From: Dyella_B sp036746095
GTDB taxonomy: Bacteria > Pseudomonadota > Gammaproteobacteria > Xanthomonadales > Rhodanobacteraceae
Assembly (NCBI RefSeq): GCF_036746095.1
Contig: NZ_DAIOEU010000010.1
Coordinates: 47,949 to 111,948, forward strand
Length of the DNA stretch: 64,000 nt
Reading direction: 5' to 3'
Part shown: piece by piece, positions 55,862 through 64,000 of the stretch
How the letters are laid out: each line of letters begins with the position of its first letter
Position numbering within the stretch: the first letter of the stretch is position 1
The notes under the pieces: model-generated
Told to the model about the DNA's origin: nothing
What the model saw: the letters and a program-made list of their open reading frames with translations, nothing else
Database searches by the model: none
Program-made: the position numbers and the translations under genes

Positions 55862-56976
55862 GGGAGTGGTAGCGCTTCAACCCGTCCATGCCGGCCCGGC
55901 CGGCGGGCGGCCTTCGGCCCTTGGGCGCACGTCCTGCGCGCCTAGCCGCTTTCGCGGCGGGTTTAGCGGAGGAAGGAGCAGGCTACAAGGCGAGCCTTGT
56001 GCATCATGGATGACCTACGCCGGATCGAGCCCTGAGGCTGCATGTTACTTCGCCCCCTTACGTCTGCCTTTGCCGTCATCACCTTTACGGGTTGGACTTA
56101 CTACTTTTTCCGCAAAAACCACGTCATCTGAGGGGCTTGCGCATTCGGCGTTTTCCGCTATGAAAATGGGAGGCCCGAGGTGCATCTGCTCCAAGGGCTG
56201 CGCGATCATTGCTAGGCGTCCCTGGAATGCACAACTACCCCAGTCCCGGTTCTCGATGGTCAGCCCTTCACTGGGCAGCGCGCGGCTACCTACCTCTCCC
56301 GGAGCTGTATAGGACGGGTTTTAAGCAGGGTCTGACGGTTAGCCACTGTCGGGCGAATGAACCCAAGGCCGCAAACCCAGAGAAACCCCGGCAGCCAAAC
56401 GACCGGGCGCACGGACGGGGGCAGCAGCGGCGACGCTGTGAACCGTGCTAGTGGTGGGCCGTCGCACTGGCTCATCACCACCGCCAGCCAAAACACCGGC
56501 GCTTTAATCGGCGGCCTGCGATTTCAAGCATTGAGACGTTTAGACGTCCAAATACCCTGCAATGGGTAGGGGCAGCGCCGCTCGCAACCCACGGCGAACG
56601 CCGGGGGCTTCCTTCGCCGAAGGGTGCTGCGCACCCGAGGAGCCCGACGCGCCGGGCCGAAGGCCCACGCAAGCGCGAAGGGGGTTGCGCGAAGGCGGAG
56701 CGCGCCAGCGCGGAGCCGGAGCGACGAGGGCGTGGGGGTGGCGGTTCCACCCCCACAGGGGCGCAGCCCCCGCCAAGGCGCGCAATCGCGCGGCGGATGG
56801 GGTGGGCAAACGCAGGGCGCTTGGATGCGGCGCCCAGCCCGGACTGCGCCTTTCATCCGCATTTCCCGCCCCCACCCCAAAAAGCCAGAGCAAAAGCTGA
56901 GCCCAAGAGCGCTTACGGGGCGGCTACGCCGCCCGTTCCACGATATGCGCGGCGTGGCATTGCCACGCCAGGCGCC
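55862..56976. other. 1.1-kb island region with no clear gene, GC-rich end
   Basis: From 55862 to about 56550 the DNA is mixed in composition with only short open frames; two look faintly protein-like (56042-56131, and 56357-56569 encoding a 70-residue chain with HWLITTASQNTGALIGGLRF). From 56560 to 56970 it is very GC-rich with nested inverted repeats (for example GGTGGCGGTTCCACC near 56736), resembling a replication or transfer origin fossil or repeat array. Confidence 0.4.
56042..56131 (+). CDS. putative 29-residue hydrophobic peptide
   Basis: MLLRPLTSAFAVITFTGWTY plus a basic tail. One membrane-like segment. No strong ribosome site. Seen in the island's coding desert, so the support is only its hydrophobic run. 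Confidence 0.2.
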   Translation: MLLRPLTSAFAVITFTGWTYYFFRKNHVI

Positions 56977-58848
56977 TCAACGCTTGGATTTCTTGCTTTG
57001 GCGTCCTGCACGAGCAGCCACCGCATCCGCCCGTGCCCGTTTCTTCTTCAACTCGGCAAACGCATTGGCAAACTGGCCCGGCGCATAGGTCGCCAGCGTC
57101 GGCACGGCAAACTGAGCCACGATGGTGTCCACGTGTTGCTTGCGCACCTGCACAGTTTTGCGGCGGATGTAGTGCTGCCCCAACACGGTGGCCGACTGGT
57201 GCCCGGTCAACGCACCGATTTGTGCCTCAGTCAACCCCACGCCATCGCCAGCGTCGGCAAAGGTGTGCCGGAACGAATGAAAGACCAGAGCGGGATCCGT
57301 GAGACCAGCAGCGCGCGTGTAACCACGGTTGAACCATTTGGATACTTTGTCGCCGGGGCCGTTTTTCGCTGCCCATGAGCCGTCAGGAAACACACGATCA
57401 AAACCAGCGGCGCGAACGTCGGCGACGTAGCCCAGGAAGCCCAAGGCCAGCACCGCCGACGCCACCGGGACGAACCGCTGGCTCTGGGGATTTTTCAATG
57501 GCCCGGCTTGGTAGTTGATATCCCCGCCCCAGATGCCATCCACTTCATGCACGTCAATCAGACGCAGTTGCGCCAGTTCGCGGAGCCTCGCCCCCGTGTG
57601 CAACGCCAGCACCGGCAACCAGAAATAGGACGAGTCACTGGCGGTTGATGCGCGCAACTGCGGCGCAAAGAGTGCCGCCAACTCCGACTTGGTGAAACCG
57701 CGCCGGGTCAGCGTGGCCTTTGGGGCCTTGGTCTGCAAACGCACCCCCGACAACGGGTTGTGCGTCATTTCATGCCGCTGCACGGCCCAGGTGAAAAACT
57801 TGCGCACGTTGTCCAAGTGCTTGTCCTTGGTGCGCACGTTGATGCCGGGCGGCTTTTCTTTCTTGGCCTTCCTTAGGATGTCGCGGGTGCTCAGCGATTT
57901 CTATTCCGGGCGCACCCGTGCGCGGGCCGGCCACAGCGCCAGCGCTTCACGCAAGGCATCGACATCCTCCACGCCAACCTCAGACATGGATTTGCCAGTT
58001 CCCACCATGTCCACGAACAGGCCTAGTGTTGCCACGGTTTCATGCAAGGTGGGGTGCCGGGTTCTTTTCATTGAATTGCACCGGGAACAGATCGCGGGCC
58101 TCGCCCAGTGTTCTGGCAGCTTTGGCCGTCGGTGCCGAAGCGGTCGGTCGGCCCATGCGGTCATGCAACTCCATGACGCGAAGGTGATCCTCCTCGGTGT
58201 CTGCATGGATGTGCAGCGAACCATCCGCGCGTTGCTCGTAGGAATAGGAGGCATCCAAGATCGCCTCACCCGGAGGATGTGGTCGACGGGACCCAATCCA
58301 CGCATCCACTGCCTCGTTGAAGTCCTGCGCAAGTTCGCCACGCGCAATCAATCCATCCGCAAAAATGCGCACCTTGGACAGGTAGCGCTCCCACGTTTCC
58401 AAGCCAATCGGCTCTGCCTTGGCGCGCTCCGCCCGGATGACCACTTCTTGCGGGGTCCGGCATCCCGGGGACAATGCTGCATCGTCTCAGCAAAGGCGTT
58501 CACATCGGCGGCGGAAAGCTCCGCCAGCGGCTTGTCGCCCACCCATGCCAGGAACAGACGAAGGTAACGACCCGCACTAGGGCGCGATTTCAAATAGACG
58601 GCTATACGTTCGCCAAGGGTGGCGGAAGAAATGGCAGGCGCTCCATGCTTCATCTGGTTTTTCATCCTGGCAAACCGATGCGCAAGATCATAGCCGAGCC
58701 GCGCGGCTTCCAAGCGCGCGGCATCGCCGCGCAGGCCACCGAGGGAGCGCACGATGTAGTTGGAACCCACGGCAGCGCGCAGCATCAAGGGCACCCAGTA
58801 GCGGACATAGAGCCCGCTGGGCCGACGCAAAAGTAGCGGCTTGGGCAT
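56977..58848 (-). pseudogene. broken tyrosine-type integrase
   Basis: Read on the minus strand, an integrase of about 620 codons is split into pieces. N-terminal piece 58848 to about 58460 (MPKPLLLRRPSGLYVRYWVP, a DUF6538-like start); a frameshift near 58460-58450; second piece to about 58060 (IGLETWERYLSKVRIFADGL); a second shift near 58050-58040 (from QFNEKN to TLHETVATLG); then an in-frame TAG at 57901-57903; the catalytic domain follows with R in HTGARLRELAQL, HSFRHTFAD, TGHQSATVLGQHY (Tyr). It lies about 105 bases from the tRNA-Gly end, as expected for the element's own integrase. Three lesions make it inactive as a single protein. Confidence 0.85.
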
Positions 58849-58865
58849 GAAAACAGTCCCTCAAA

Positions 58866-58885
58866 CGATACCTATCCGAGGTATG
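58866..58885. promoter_or_regulatory. possible integrase arm site
   Basis: CGATACCT with an adjacent palindrome ATACCT-ATCCG-AGGTAT. The 8-mer recurs at 51872 near the other island end. Weak evidence. Confidence 0.3.
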
Positions 58886-58953
58886 AATGAGGCAACCTTT
58901 CCGCTCTATAACTTCACTTGGAACAGTGAGTTATGCCTTGCTCACGGCAAGAA

Positions 58954-59027
58954 TGGAGCGGGTGAAGGGAATCGAACCCTCGTCAGTAGCTTGGGAAGCT
59001 ACAGCTCTACCATTGAGCTACACCCGC
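58954..59027 (-). tRNA. glyU: tRNA-Gly (anticodon CCC)
   Basis: Minus-strand cloverleaf: acceptor GCGGGTG/CACCCGC, D arm GCTC/GAGC, anticodon stem GTAGC/GCTAC with the seven-base loop TTCCCAA (anticodon CCC), T arm GAGGG/CCCTT with TTCGATT loop, discriminator T and encoded CCA. All stems pair. The 3' end points toward the island, and its sequence recurs at 51789. Confidence 0.96.
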
Positions 59028-59260
59028 AATGCCGGGCGATGGTAACCGGCGGATGCGGCTTTGGGAATCCTGGACACGTCCCGCTTTTTCATGCCCGTGC
59101 AAAGTTGCGATCGACCGGCAATGATGCCGCCTGGCTAAACCGCCGGCAACGGCCATCGTGGCCCTAAGCGGCCGCTCATAATCCCTGCGCAAGATGATCA
59201 GCACATACAGGGATTGATAGCGGGGCGCGACCGTTTCGCGTGCATCAAATGGAGTGATCT

Positions 59261-61306
59261 ATGCGTGGGCTCAATGGTGTTGTGTCACAGGCGCGCGGGT
59301 GGCGCGCCTTGCTGGCCGTTTTGCTGCTATGCACGGGCATGGCCTTCGCCCAGGCCGACGATAGCCAAGCCCAAGCCGATGCCACCGACCCGCCCGCACG
59401 TGCCGCGCGTCTTTCCTATGTTTCTGGCGACCTGGGCCTGATGCCGGCAGGCAGTACCGAATGGGCGGCCGCCGACGTGAACCGCCCGCTGACCAATGGC
59501 GACAAGCTATCCAGCGGCCCCGACGCACGCGCCGAACTGGAACTGGGTGGCGCGGCCTTGCGCATCAGCAATCAGACCGATCTCGGCATACTGAACTTCA
59601 ACGACCAGATCGGCCAGTTCGAGCTGACGCAGGGCACGCTGAGCATTACCGTGCGCAGCGTCGACCAAGGCGCCAGCTATGAAGTCGACACGCCAACCAT
59701 GGCCTTGGTGATCAACCAGCCCGGCACGTTCCGGGTCGACGTGGGCACCAACGGCAACGGCAGCAGCGTGACCGTGTTCGACGGCGGCGGCATCGTCTAC
59801 GGCGAGAACAACGCCCAGCGCGAAGTATTCAGTGGGCGCAGCTATCAGTTCGGCGATTCCACGTTGAGCGACATGACGGTCAGCGACATCCAGGGACGCG
59901 ATGAATTCGACGCCTGGAGCAATGATCGCGACGCGCAATACGCCAGCAGCAACAGCACGCAGTACGTATCACCCGACGTCGTCGGCTCGCAGGACCTGAA
60001 TCAGTACGGCGATTGGCAACAGGACGAAGACTACGGCGCCGTGTGGTATCCCACCACCGTGGCGGCCGGCTGGGCTCCTTATAGCCTCGGCCACTGGGTA
60101 TGGATCGGCCCGTGGGGTTGGACCTGGGTGGATTCCATGCCGTGGGGCTTCGCGCCTTACCACTACGGCCGCTGGGTCTATCTGCATCGCCGTTGGGGTT
60201 GGGTCCCCTGCCCGCCGCGCGTACGGCCGGTGTACGCGCCCGCCTTGGTCGCCTTTGTCGGTATCGGCCGGGGCGGCCCGGTGGGCTGGTTCCCGCTCGG
60301 TCCGCACGAGGTGTACAACCCGTGGTATCGCGCATCGCGCAACTACTACACCAACGTCAATCTCACCAATATCCGGATCGGCCGCACCATCAACCGGGAA
60401 ACGGTGGTCAACAACATCCACAACCAATACGGTTTCTATCGCGAGGGCCGGGCGGTCACCGGCGTGAACTATGTCAACCGCGATGTGCCGCACGCCTTCA
60501 CCGCGGTCTCCGCACAGGCGTTTGCCAGCGCACGAAACGTGCACGCCGATCAGGTACGCATGAACCCGCAACAATTTGCTCACGCGTCGGTGGTTGCGGC
60601 GGCACCGGTGCAGCGTCCCTCATCGGCCAGCTTCGGTCAGCCGCGCGCTGCGAACACACGGCCTTTGCCGGCGGCAGGCTTCAATCGGCCGGTGGTGGCC
60701 GTGCGCGCACCCGCCGCCAACGTCGCGCCGGCAGGTGAAGTCCATGCGCCGCTGCGCTCCAACGTTCGTGTATTGAACGTGCAGCCGCAGAATACGCCGC
60801 GCGTCGTCTCGGGACAGGCCTTCCCCCGCTACGGAGCGCCCGCTCAGCCGCAAGCCGCACCGCGCCCGGCCGAACCGGCGCTGCCGCAAGTGCCGCACTT
60901 CGCGCCGGCCCAGCAGGTTCAGCGGATGCAGCAAGCGCCGCGCTATACCCCGGAGCAACCTCAGGAACGACAGGCGCCTCGCTACGAGCCGCAGCGGCCC
61001 GAAGTGCAGCAAGCACCGCGCTACATACCGCAGCAGCCGTCGATACAGCAGCAGCAAGAACGCGAGCGGCAGATCGAGCAGGAGCGCTTCGATGCCGCGC
61101 AGCGCGCGCATCAATATGTGCCACGCCAGCAGGCGCCGCGCGAGGTGCAGCCCAATCCCTCCTATATGCCGCAGCAGCGTCCGTATCAGCCACCGCCGCA
61201 ATACGCGCGTCCGGAAATGGCGCGGCCCGCTGAGCAACCTCATCCGCAGAGTGCGCCGCATCCTGCACATGCGCCGCCACCGGGCCGAAACGACAATCAG
61301 CACTAG
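59261..61306 (+). CDS. exported FecR-domain protein with DUF6600-like and Gln/Pro-rich tail
   Basis: 681 residues. Signal peptide ends near AFAQA (residue 31). FecR-like domain follows (about 45-190, with GDKLSSGPDARAELELGG). The middle has Trp/Tyr-rich repeats (WIGPWGWTWVDSMPWGFAPYH) typical of DUF6600. From about residue 470 the chain is low-complexity, rich in Pro, Gln, Arg, Ala (APRYEP, QAPRY repeats). Likely a cell-envelope or secreted surface protein; not a sigma-factor regulator, as no FecI-like sigma gene is next to it. Confidence 0.8.
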   Translation: MRGLNGVVSQARGWRALLAVLLLCTGMAFAQADDSQAQADATDPPARAARLSYVSGDLGLMPAGSTEWAAADVNRPLTNGDKLSSGPDARAELELGGAALRISNQTDLGILNFNDQIGQFELTQGTLSITVRSVDQGASYEVDTPTMALVINQPGTFRVDVGTNGNGSSVTVFDGGGIVYGENNAQREVFSGRSYQFGDSTLSDMTVSDIQGRDEFDAWSNDRDAQYASSNSTQYVSPDVVGSQDLNQYGDWQQDEDYGAVWYPTTVAAGWAPYSLGHWVWIGPWGWTWVDSMPWGFAPYHYGRWVYLHRRWGWVPCPPRVRPVYAPALVAFVGIGRGGPVGWFPLGPHEVYNPWYRASRNYYTNVNLTNIRIGRTINRETVVNNIHNQYGFYREGRAVTGVNYVNRDVPHAFTAVSAQAFASARNVHADQVRMNPQQFAHASVVAAAPVQRPSSASFGQPRAANTRPLPAAGFNRPVVAVRAPAANVAPAGEVHAPLRSNVRVLNVQPQNTPRVVSGQAFPRYGAPAQPQAAPRPAEPALPQVPHFAPAQQVQRMQQAPRYTPEQPQERQAPRYEPQRPEVQQAPRYIPQQPSIQQQQERERQIEQERFDAAQRAHQYVPRQQAPREVQPNPSYMPQQRPYQPPPQYARPEMARPAEQPHPQSAPHPAHAPPPGRNDNQH

Positions 61307-61395
61307 CGCTTTCCAACCGGAACGCCGCGGATCACCGCGGCGTTCCGTCAACGCCCAAGCGGGATAAAGCACAGGGGCGGCGCTACAATGCCTGG

Positions 61396-61596
61396 ATGCA
61401 GATCACCCTCAACGGCCACCCGCACGACTGCGGCGACAACCTCTCGGTCACCCAACTCCTGCACGAGGCCGGTTATGCCGGCCGGCGCGTAGCCGTGGAG
61501 GTGAATCACGAGATCGTGCCGCGCAGCCAACACGACGCCTATGCATTGCGTCATGGCGACAAGGTGGAAATCGTCCACGCCATCGGCGGCGGCTGA
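61396..61596 (+). CDS. thiS: thiamine sulfur carrier ThiS
   Basis: 66 residues, ubiquitin-like. Ends in IVHAIGGG, with the C-terminal Gly-Gly that is adenylated and then thiocarboxylated. Partner thiG follows after 24 bases. Confidence 0.95.
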   Translation: MQITLNGHPHDCGDNLSVTQLLHEAGYAGRRVAVEVNHEIVPRSQHDAYALRHGDKVEIVHAIGGG

Positions 61597-61620
61597 GTTC
61601 GCCCCCAAGCGGTTCCTAGC

Positions 61621-62421
61621 ATGAACATCAAGACTCACGACACCACTGACGCCCTGGTCATCGCCGGCAAGACCTATCGCTCGCGCCTGCTCACCGGCAC
61701 CGGCAAATACAAGGATCTGGACGAAACCCGCCGCGCCACCCTGGCCGCCGGCGCCGAGATCGTCACCGCTGCGATCCGCCGCGTGAACCTCGGGCAAGAC
61801 CCCAATGCTCCGAATCTGCTCGATGCCTTGCCGCCGGGCGAATTCACCCTGCTGCCCAACACGGCCGGTTGCTACAACGCGGTGGACGCCGTGCGCACCT
61901 GCCGCCTGGCGCGCGAGCTGCTGGATGGCCACAACCTGGTCAAACTGGAAGTGCTGGGCGACGAACGCACGCTGTTCCCCGACGTGGTGGAAACCCTCAA
62001 GGCTGCCGAGCAATTGGTGGCCGACGGTTTCGACGTGATGGTCTACACCAGCGACGATCCGATCCTGGCCAAGAAACTGGAACAGATCGGCTGCGTGGCG
62101 GTAATGCCGCTGGCCGCGCCGATCGGCTCGGGCTTGGGGATCCAGAACAAGTACAACCTGCTGGAAATCATCGAGAACGCAAAGGTGCCGATCATCGTCG
62201 ACGCCGGCGTGGGCACGGCCTCCGATGCGGCCATTGCGATGGAGCTGGGTTGCGATGGCGTGCTGATGAATACCGCCATCGCCGGCGCGAAAGACCCGGT
62301 GCTGATGGCGCATGCGATGAAGCTGGCGATCGAGGCAGGACGCGCGGCGTACCGTGCGGGAAGGATTCCGCGCAAGCGGTTTGCGTCGGCATCGAGCCCG
62401 ATCGATGGGACGATTGGTTGA
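61621..62421 (+). CDS. thiG: thiazole synthase ThiG
   Basis: 266 residues. TIM barrel that joins DXP, glycine imine (or dehydroglycine) and ThiS thiocarboxylate into the thiazole of thiamine. Catalytic lysine lies in LVKLEVLGDE; VPIIVDAGVGTASDAA is the phosphate-binding end. Followed by a MITE-like repeat, so thiS-thiG is probably a two-gene unit; thiE/thiF/thiH/thiO are not in view. Confidence 0.97.
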   Translation: MNIKTHDTTDALVIAGKTYRSRLLTGTGKYKDLDETRRATLAAGAEIVTAAIRRVNLGQDPNAPNLLDALPPGEFTLLPNTAGCYNAVDAVRTCRLARELLDGHNLVKLEVLGDERTLFPDVVETLKAAEQLVADGFDVMVYTSDDPILAKKLEQIGCVAVMPLAAPIGSGLGIQNKYNLLEIIENAKVPIIVDAGVGTASDAAIAMELGCDGVLMNTAIAGAKDPVLMAHAMKLAIEAGRAAYRAGRIPRKRFASASSPIDGTIG

Positions 62422-62426
62422 TGCAG

Positions 62427-62558
62427 GAGAGCCCTCCGGGGAGAGGGGGTGGGGTGAGGGACCATGGCTTGCCTCAGCCTTCAATAGAACCGCGCTTCGA
62501 TTTTCTTTCACCGCAAGATTCTCCCCTCACCCAGCCATCTCCCCGAAGGGGAGAGGGG
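62427..62558. repeat. MITE-like repeat, copy 2
   Basis: Same block order as at 13731-13868: a GGGGAGAGGG end, ACCATGGCTTGCCTCAGCC, an AT-richer middle, ACCGCAAGATTC, then CCCTCACCC and CATCTCCCC with an adjoining GAAGGGGAGAGGGGG. The final GGGGAGAGGG pairs with CCATCTCCCC, making an end hairpin 20 bases before the trmB ATG. Confidence 0.75.
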
Positions 62559-62571
62559 GTCAGATTTCCGC

Positions 62572-63276
62572 ATGACCGAAACTCACGACGACAATCACCA
62601 CCTCCGCCGCATCCGCAGCTTCGTCCTGCGCGAAGGCCGCATGACGCCGGCCCAGCAACGCGCCTTCGAAACGCACTGGGCACGCTTCGGCATCGACTAC
62701 ACCGGCACCGCCCAGGACTTCGACGCGCGGTTCGGCCGCCATGCCCCACGCGTGCTGGAAATCGGCTTCGGCAACGGCGAAGCCCTGGCCTGGGCGAGCG
62801 AACATGACCTGGCGCGTGACTACCTCGGCGTGGAAGTGCATGGACCGGGCGTTGGGCGCCTGATGAATGCCCTCGCCGCACGCGATGCCTCCAATGTCCG
62901 CCTCTACAAGCACGATGCGGTGGAAGTGCTGGAGCATGAGATCGCCCCCGGTACGCTGGCCGAAGTGCGGATCTGGTTTCCCGATCCCTGGCACAAGAAG
63001 CGCCACAACAAGCGGCGCATCGTGCAGCCCCCGTTCGTCGCCTTGCTTGCTTCGCGCGTGGCGCCAAATGGCCTGCTGCACTTGGCCACCGACTGGGAGC
63101 CCTATGCCCAGCACATGCTCGAAGTGATGGAAGCCGCACCCGATTGGCGTAACGGCCTAGGGCCCGGGCAGTTTGCCGAGAAACCTGCGTGGCGCATCGA
63201 GACCCACTTCGAGCGGCGCGGCCTGAAGCTCGGCCACGGCGTGTGGGACCTGCTCTATCGCCGTAATTGGGCGTAG
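62572..63276 (+). CDS. trmB: tRNA (guanine-N7)-methyltransferase
   Basis: 234 residues, SAM-dependent m7G46 methylation of tRNA. EIGFGNGEAL is the SAM loop; FPDPWHKKRHNKRRIVQ is the TrmB signature; HFERRGLKLGHGVWDLLY ends the chain. Start at the ATG directly after the repeat element, so the ribosome site (AGGGGGTC) may lie within the repeat's last bases. Confidence 0.95.
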   Translation: MTETHDDNHHLRRIRSFVLREGRMTPAQQRAFETHWARFGIDYTGTAQDFDARFGRHAPRVLEIGFGNGEALAWASEHDLARDYLGVEVHGPGVGRLMNALAARDASNVRLYKHDAVEVLEHEIAPGTLAEVRIWFPDPWHKKRHNKRRIVQPPFVALLASRVAPNGLLHLATDWEPYAQHMLEVMEAAPDWRNGLGPGQFAEKPAWRIETHFERRGLKLGHGVWDLLYRRNWA

Positions 63277-63345
63277 TTGGGTTAGCGCCGCGTCACCCAA
63301 CATTTTCGGAGCGACTTGTTGGGCTACGCCGCGCTAACCCAACCT
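63275..63345. repeat. GTTGGGTTAGCG-type inverted repeat
   Basis: GTTGGGTTAGCGCCGCGTC and GCTACGCCGCGCTAACCCAAC are imperfect inverted arms around ACATTTTCGGAGCG. It lies right after the trmB stop and may terminate it. Same style as 18633-18725. Confidence 0.6.
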
Positions 63346-63501
63346 ACTCACCTGCAAGCATGCGAATGTGCGGCCACGGTTCACCAGTCATCCCGCATGC
63401 ACGCTTATACTTCCGCGCTAAACAGGGACGAGTCACCGCGTGAAGCCACTGTTGCCCCATCGCATCCAAGCCTTCCAAGCGCCCGATAGGGACGACCCGT
63501 A

Positions 63502-64000
63502 GTGGCGCTCACCCTTACCCCGGAAATGATCCTGGTGCTGGGGCTGGTGTGCTTCACCATGCTGATGCTGGTGCTGGAGTGGATCCGCGCCGACATGGTG
63601 GCGCTGCTGGTAGTGGTGGTCATCGGCCTCACCGGGCTGATTCCTTCCGATCGCGTCTTCAACGGCTTCGCCGGCAACGCCGTGATCGCCATCATCGCCA
63701 TCATGATCATGGGTGCCGGGCTCGACCGCGCCGGTGTGCTTGGCCTTACCGCGCAGTTCGTGATGCGCATGGCGCGCGGCAAGGAATCGCGGCTCGGCCT
63801 GGTCATCAACTCCGTGACCAGCCTGTTCAGTGCGGTGATTCCCAGCCAGGCGCTGGCCGCCCTGATGATTCCCGTCACCAGCCGCCTTTCCGCGCGCACT
63901 GGCGTGCCAATCTCGCGCCTGCTGCTGCCGATGGCGTTCTGCATTCTCACCGCCACCAACACCACGCTGATCGCGAACTCACCGCTGATCGTGCTCAACG
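63502..64000 (+). CDS. SLC13/DASS-type permease (5' part)
   Basis: The first 166 codons, from a GTG (an ATG at codon 9 is an alternative), cut by the window edge. Multiple hydrophobic helices: MILVLGLVCFTMLMLVLEW, AIIAIMIMGAGLDRAGV, and the family motif region NSPLIVLN following ILTATNTTLIA. Expected substrate: dicarboxylate, sulfate or other anions. Later TrkA-C domains, common in this branch, would lie outside. Confidence 0.8.
   Translation, partial: MALTLTPEMILVLGLVCFTMLMLVLEWIRADMVALLVVVVIGLTGLIPSDRVFNGFAGNAVIAIIAIMIMGAGLDRAGVLGLTAQFVMRMARGKESRLGLVINSVTSLFSAVIPSQALAALMIPVTSRLSARTGVPISRLLLPMAFCILTATNTTLIANSPLIVLN

Noticed and set aside
55866..56312. 148-residue plus-strand frame in the island
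   Set aside because: No ribosome site, low-complexity Pro/Ser/Ala composition and no internal protein pattern; kept only as part of the undefined region.
58866..58885. Strong promoter for the integrase
   Set aside because: The palindrome is as easily an integrase arm site; no clear -35/-10 pair was found.

Overview
The window is a high-GC gammaproteobacterial chromosome segment. It most resembles the Xanthomonadales, probably Rhodanobacteraceae such as Dyella or Rhodanobacter. Pointers are a type-2 PyrF, the glyA/nrdR/ribD neighbourhood, an LptFG-PepA-HolC block, a short-chain intracellular PHA depolymerase, a RimK/RimB pair and many dispersed palindromic repeats. The genus is an inference. 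Nearly all of the window is ordinary core chromosome; one stretch of about 7 kb looks foreign.

Layout. 0.1-2.3 kb: exported GH3 glycosidase. 2.5-6.9 kb: riboflavin genes on the minus strand (ribD, an unrelated Gfo/Idh oxidoreductase, an FMN riboswitch, a 17-residue leader ORF, ribE, ribBA). 7.0-10.8 kb: cysK (plus strand), then a tight minus-strand set glyA, CTP-synthase-like amidotransferase, nrdR. 11-19.3 kb: DUF817 membrane protein, ettA, pyrF, a small coupled membrane-protein pair, an exported trypsin-like protease, uppP, def. 19.6-24.1 kb: cstA-ybdD, two tandem DUF2127 genes and a DMT exporter. 24.1-32.6 kb, minus strand: xerD, dsbC, a periplasmic DNA ligase, purL, a membrane protein, a GT2 glycosyltransferase. 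32.7-40.6 kb: RDD protein, phaZ, ltaE, a PIN protein, lptG, lptF, pepA, holC. 40.7-51.7 kb: a large propeller hybrid histidine kinase with a degenerate receiver, a yceI-cytochrome b561-yceI operon, a short glutaredoxin-like protein, sdaA, a two-component pair, rimK and a RimB-type protease.

51.8-59.0 kb is a putative genomic island next to tRNA-Gly(CCC). A broken tyrosine integrase lies beside the tRNA. A degenerate copy of the tRNA 3' end (21 of 24 bases) lies at the opposite edge, just after the start of rimB. Cargo genes have lower GC: a miniature RHS protein with its own signal peptide and a candidate C-terminal toxin, a candidate immunity gene, an exported protein of unknown family, a HEPN-like protein and a small orphan. 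This is the part most likely to hold undescribed biology, probably an antagonism cassette.

59.2-64 kb returns to core genes: an exported FecR/DUF6600-type protein, thiS-thiG, trmB and the start of an SLC13-type permease cut by the window edge.

Several repeat families run through the window: a 23-nt inverted repeat (16-79, 23172, 50377), REP-like hairpins of the type CGTCATTCCCGCGAAAGCGG, an element of about 120 bp with CCCTCTCCCC/GGGGAGAGGG ends (13.73 and 62.43 kb), and a GTTGGG type. Two of these families also appear inside coding sequence (ribD, and the C terminus of the glutaredoxin-like protein).
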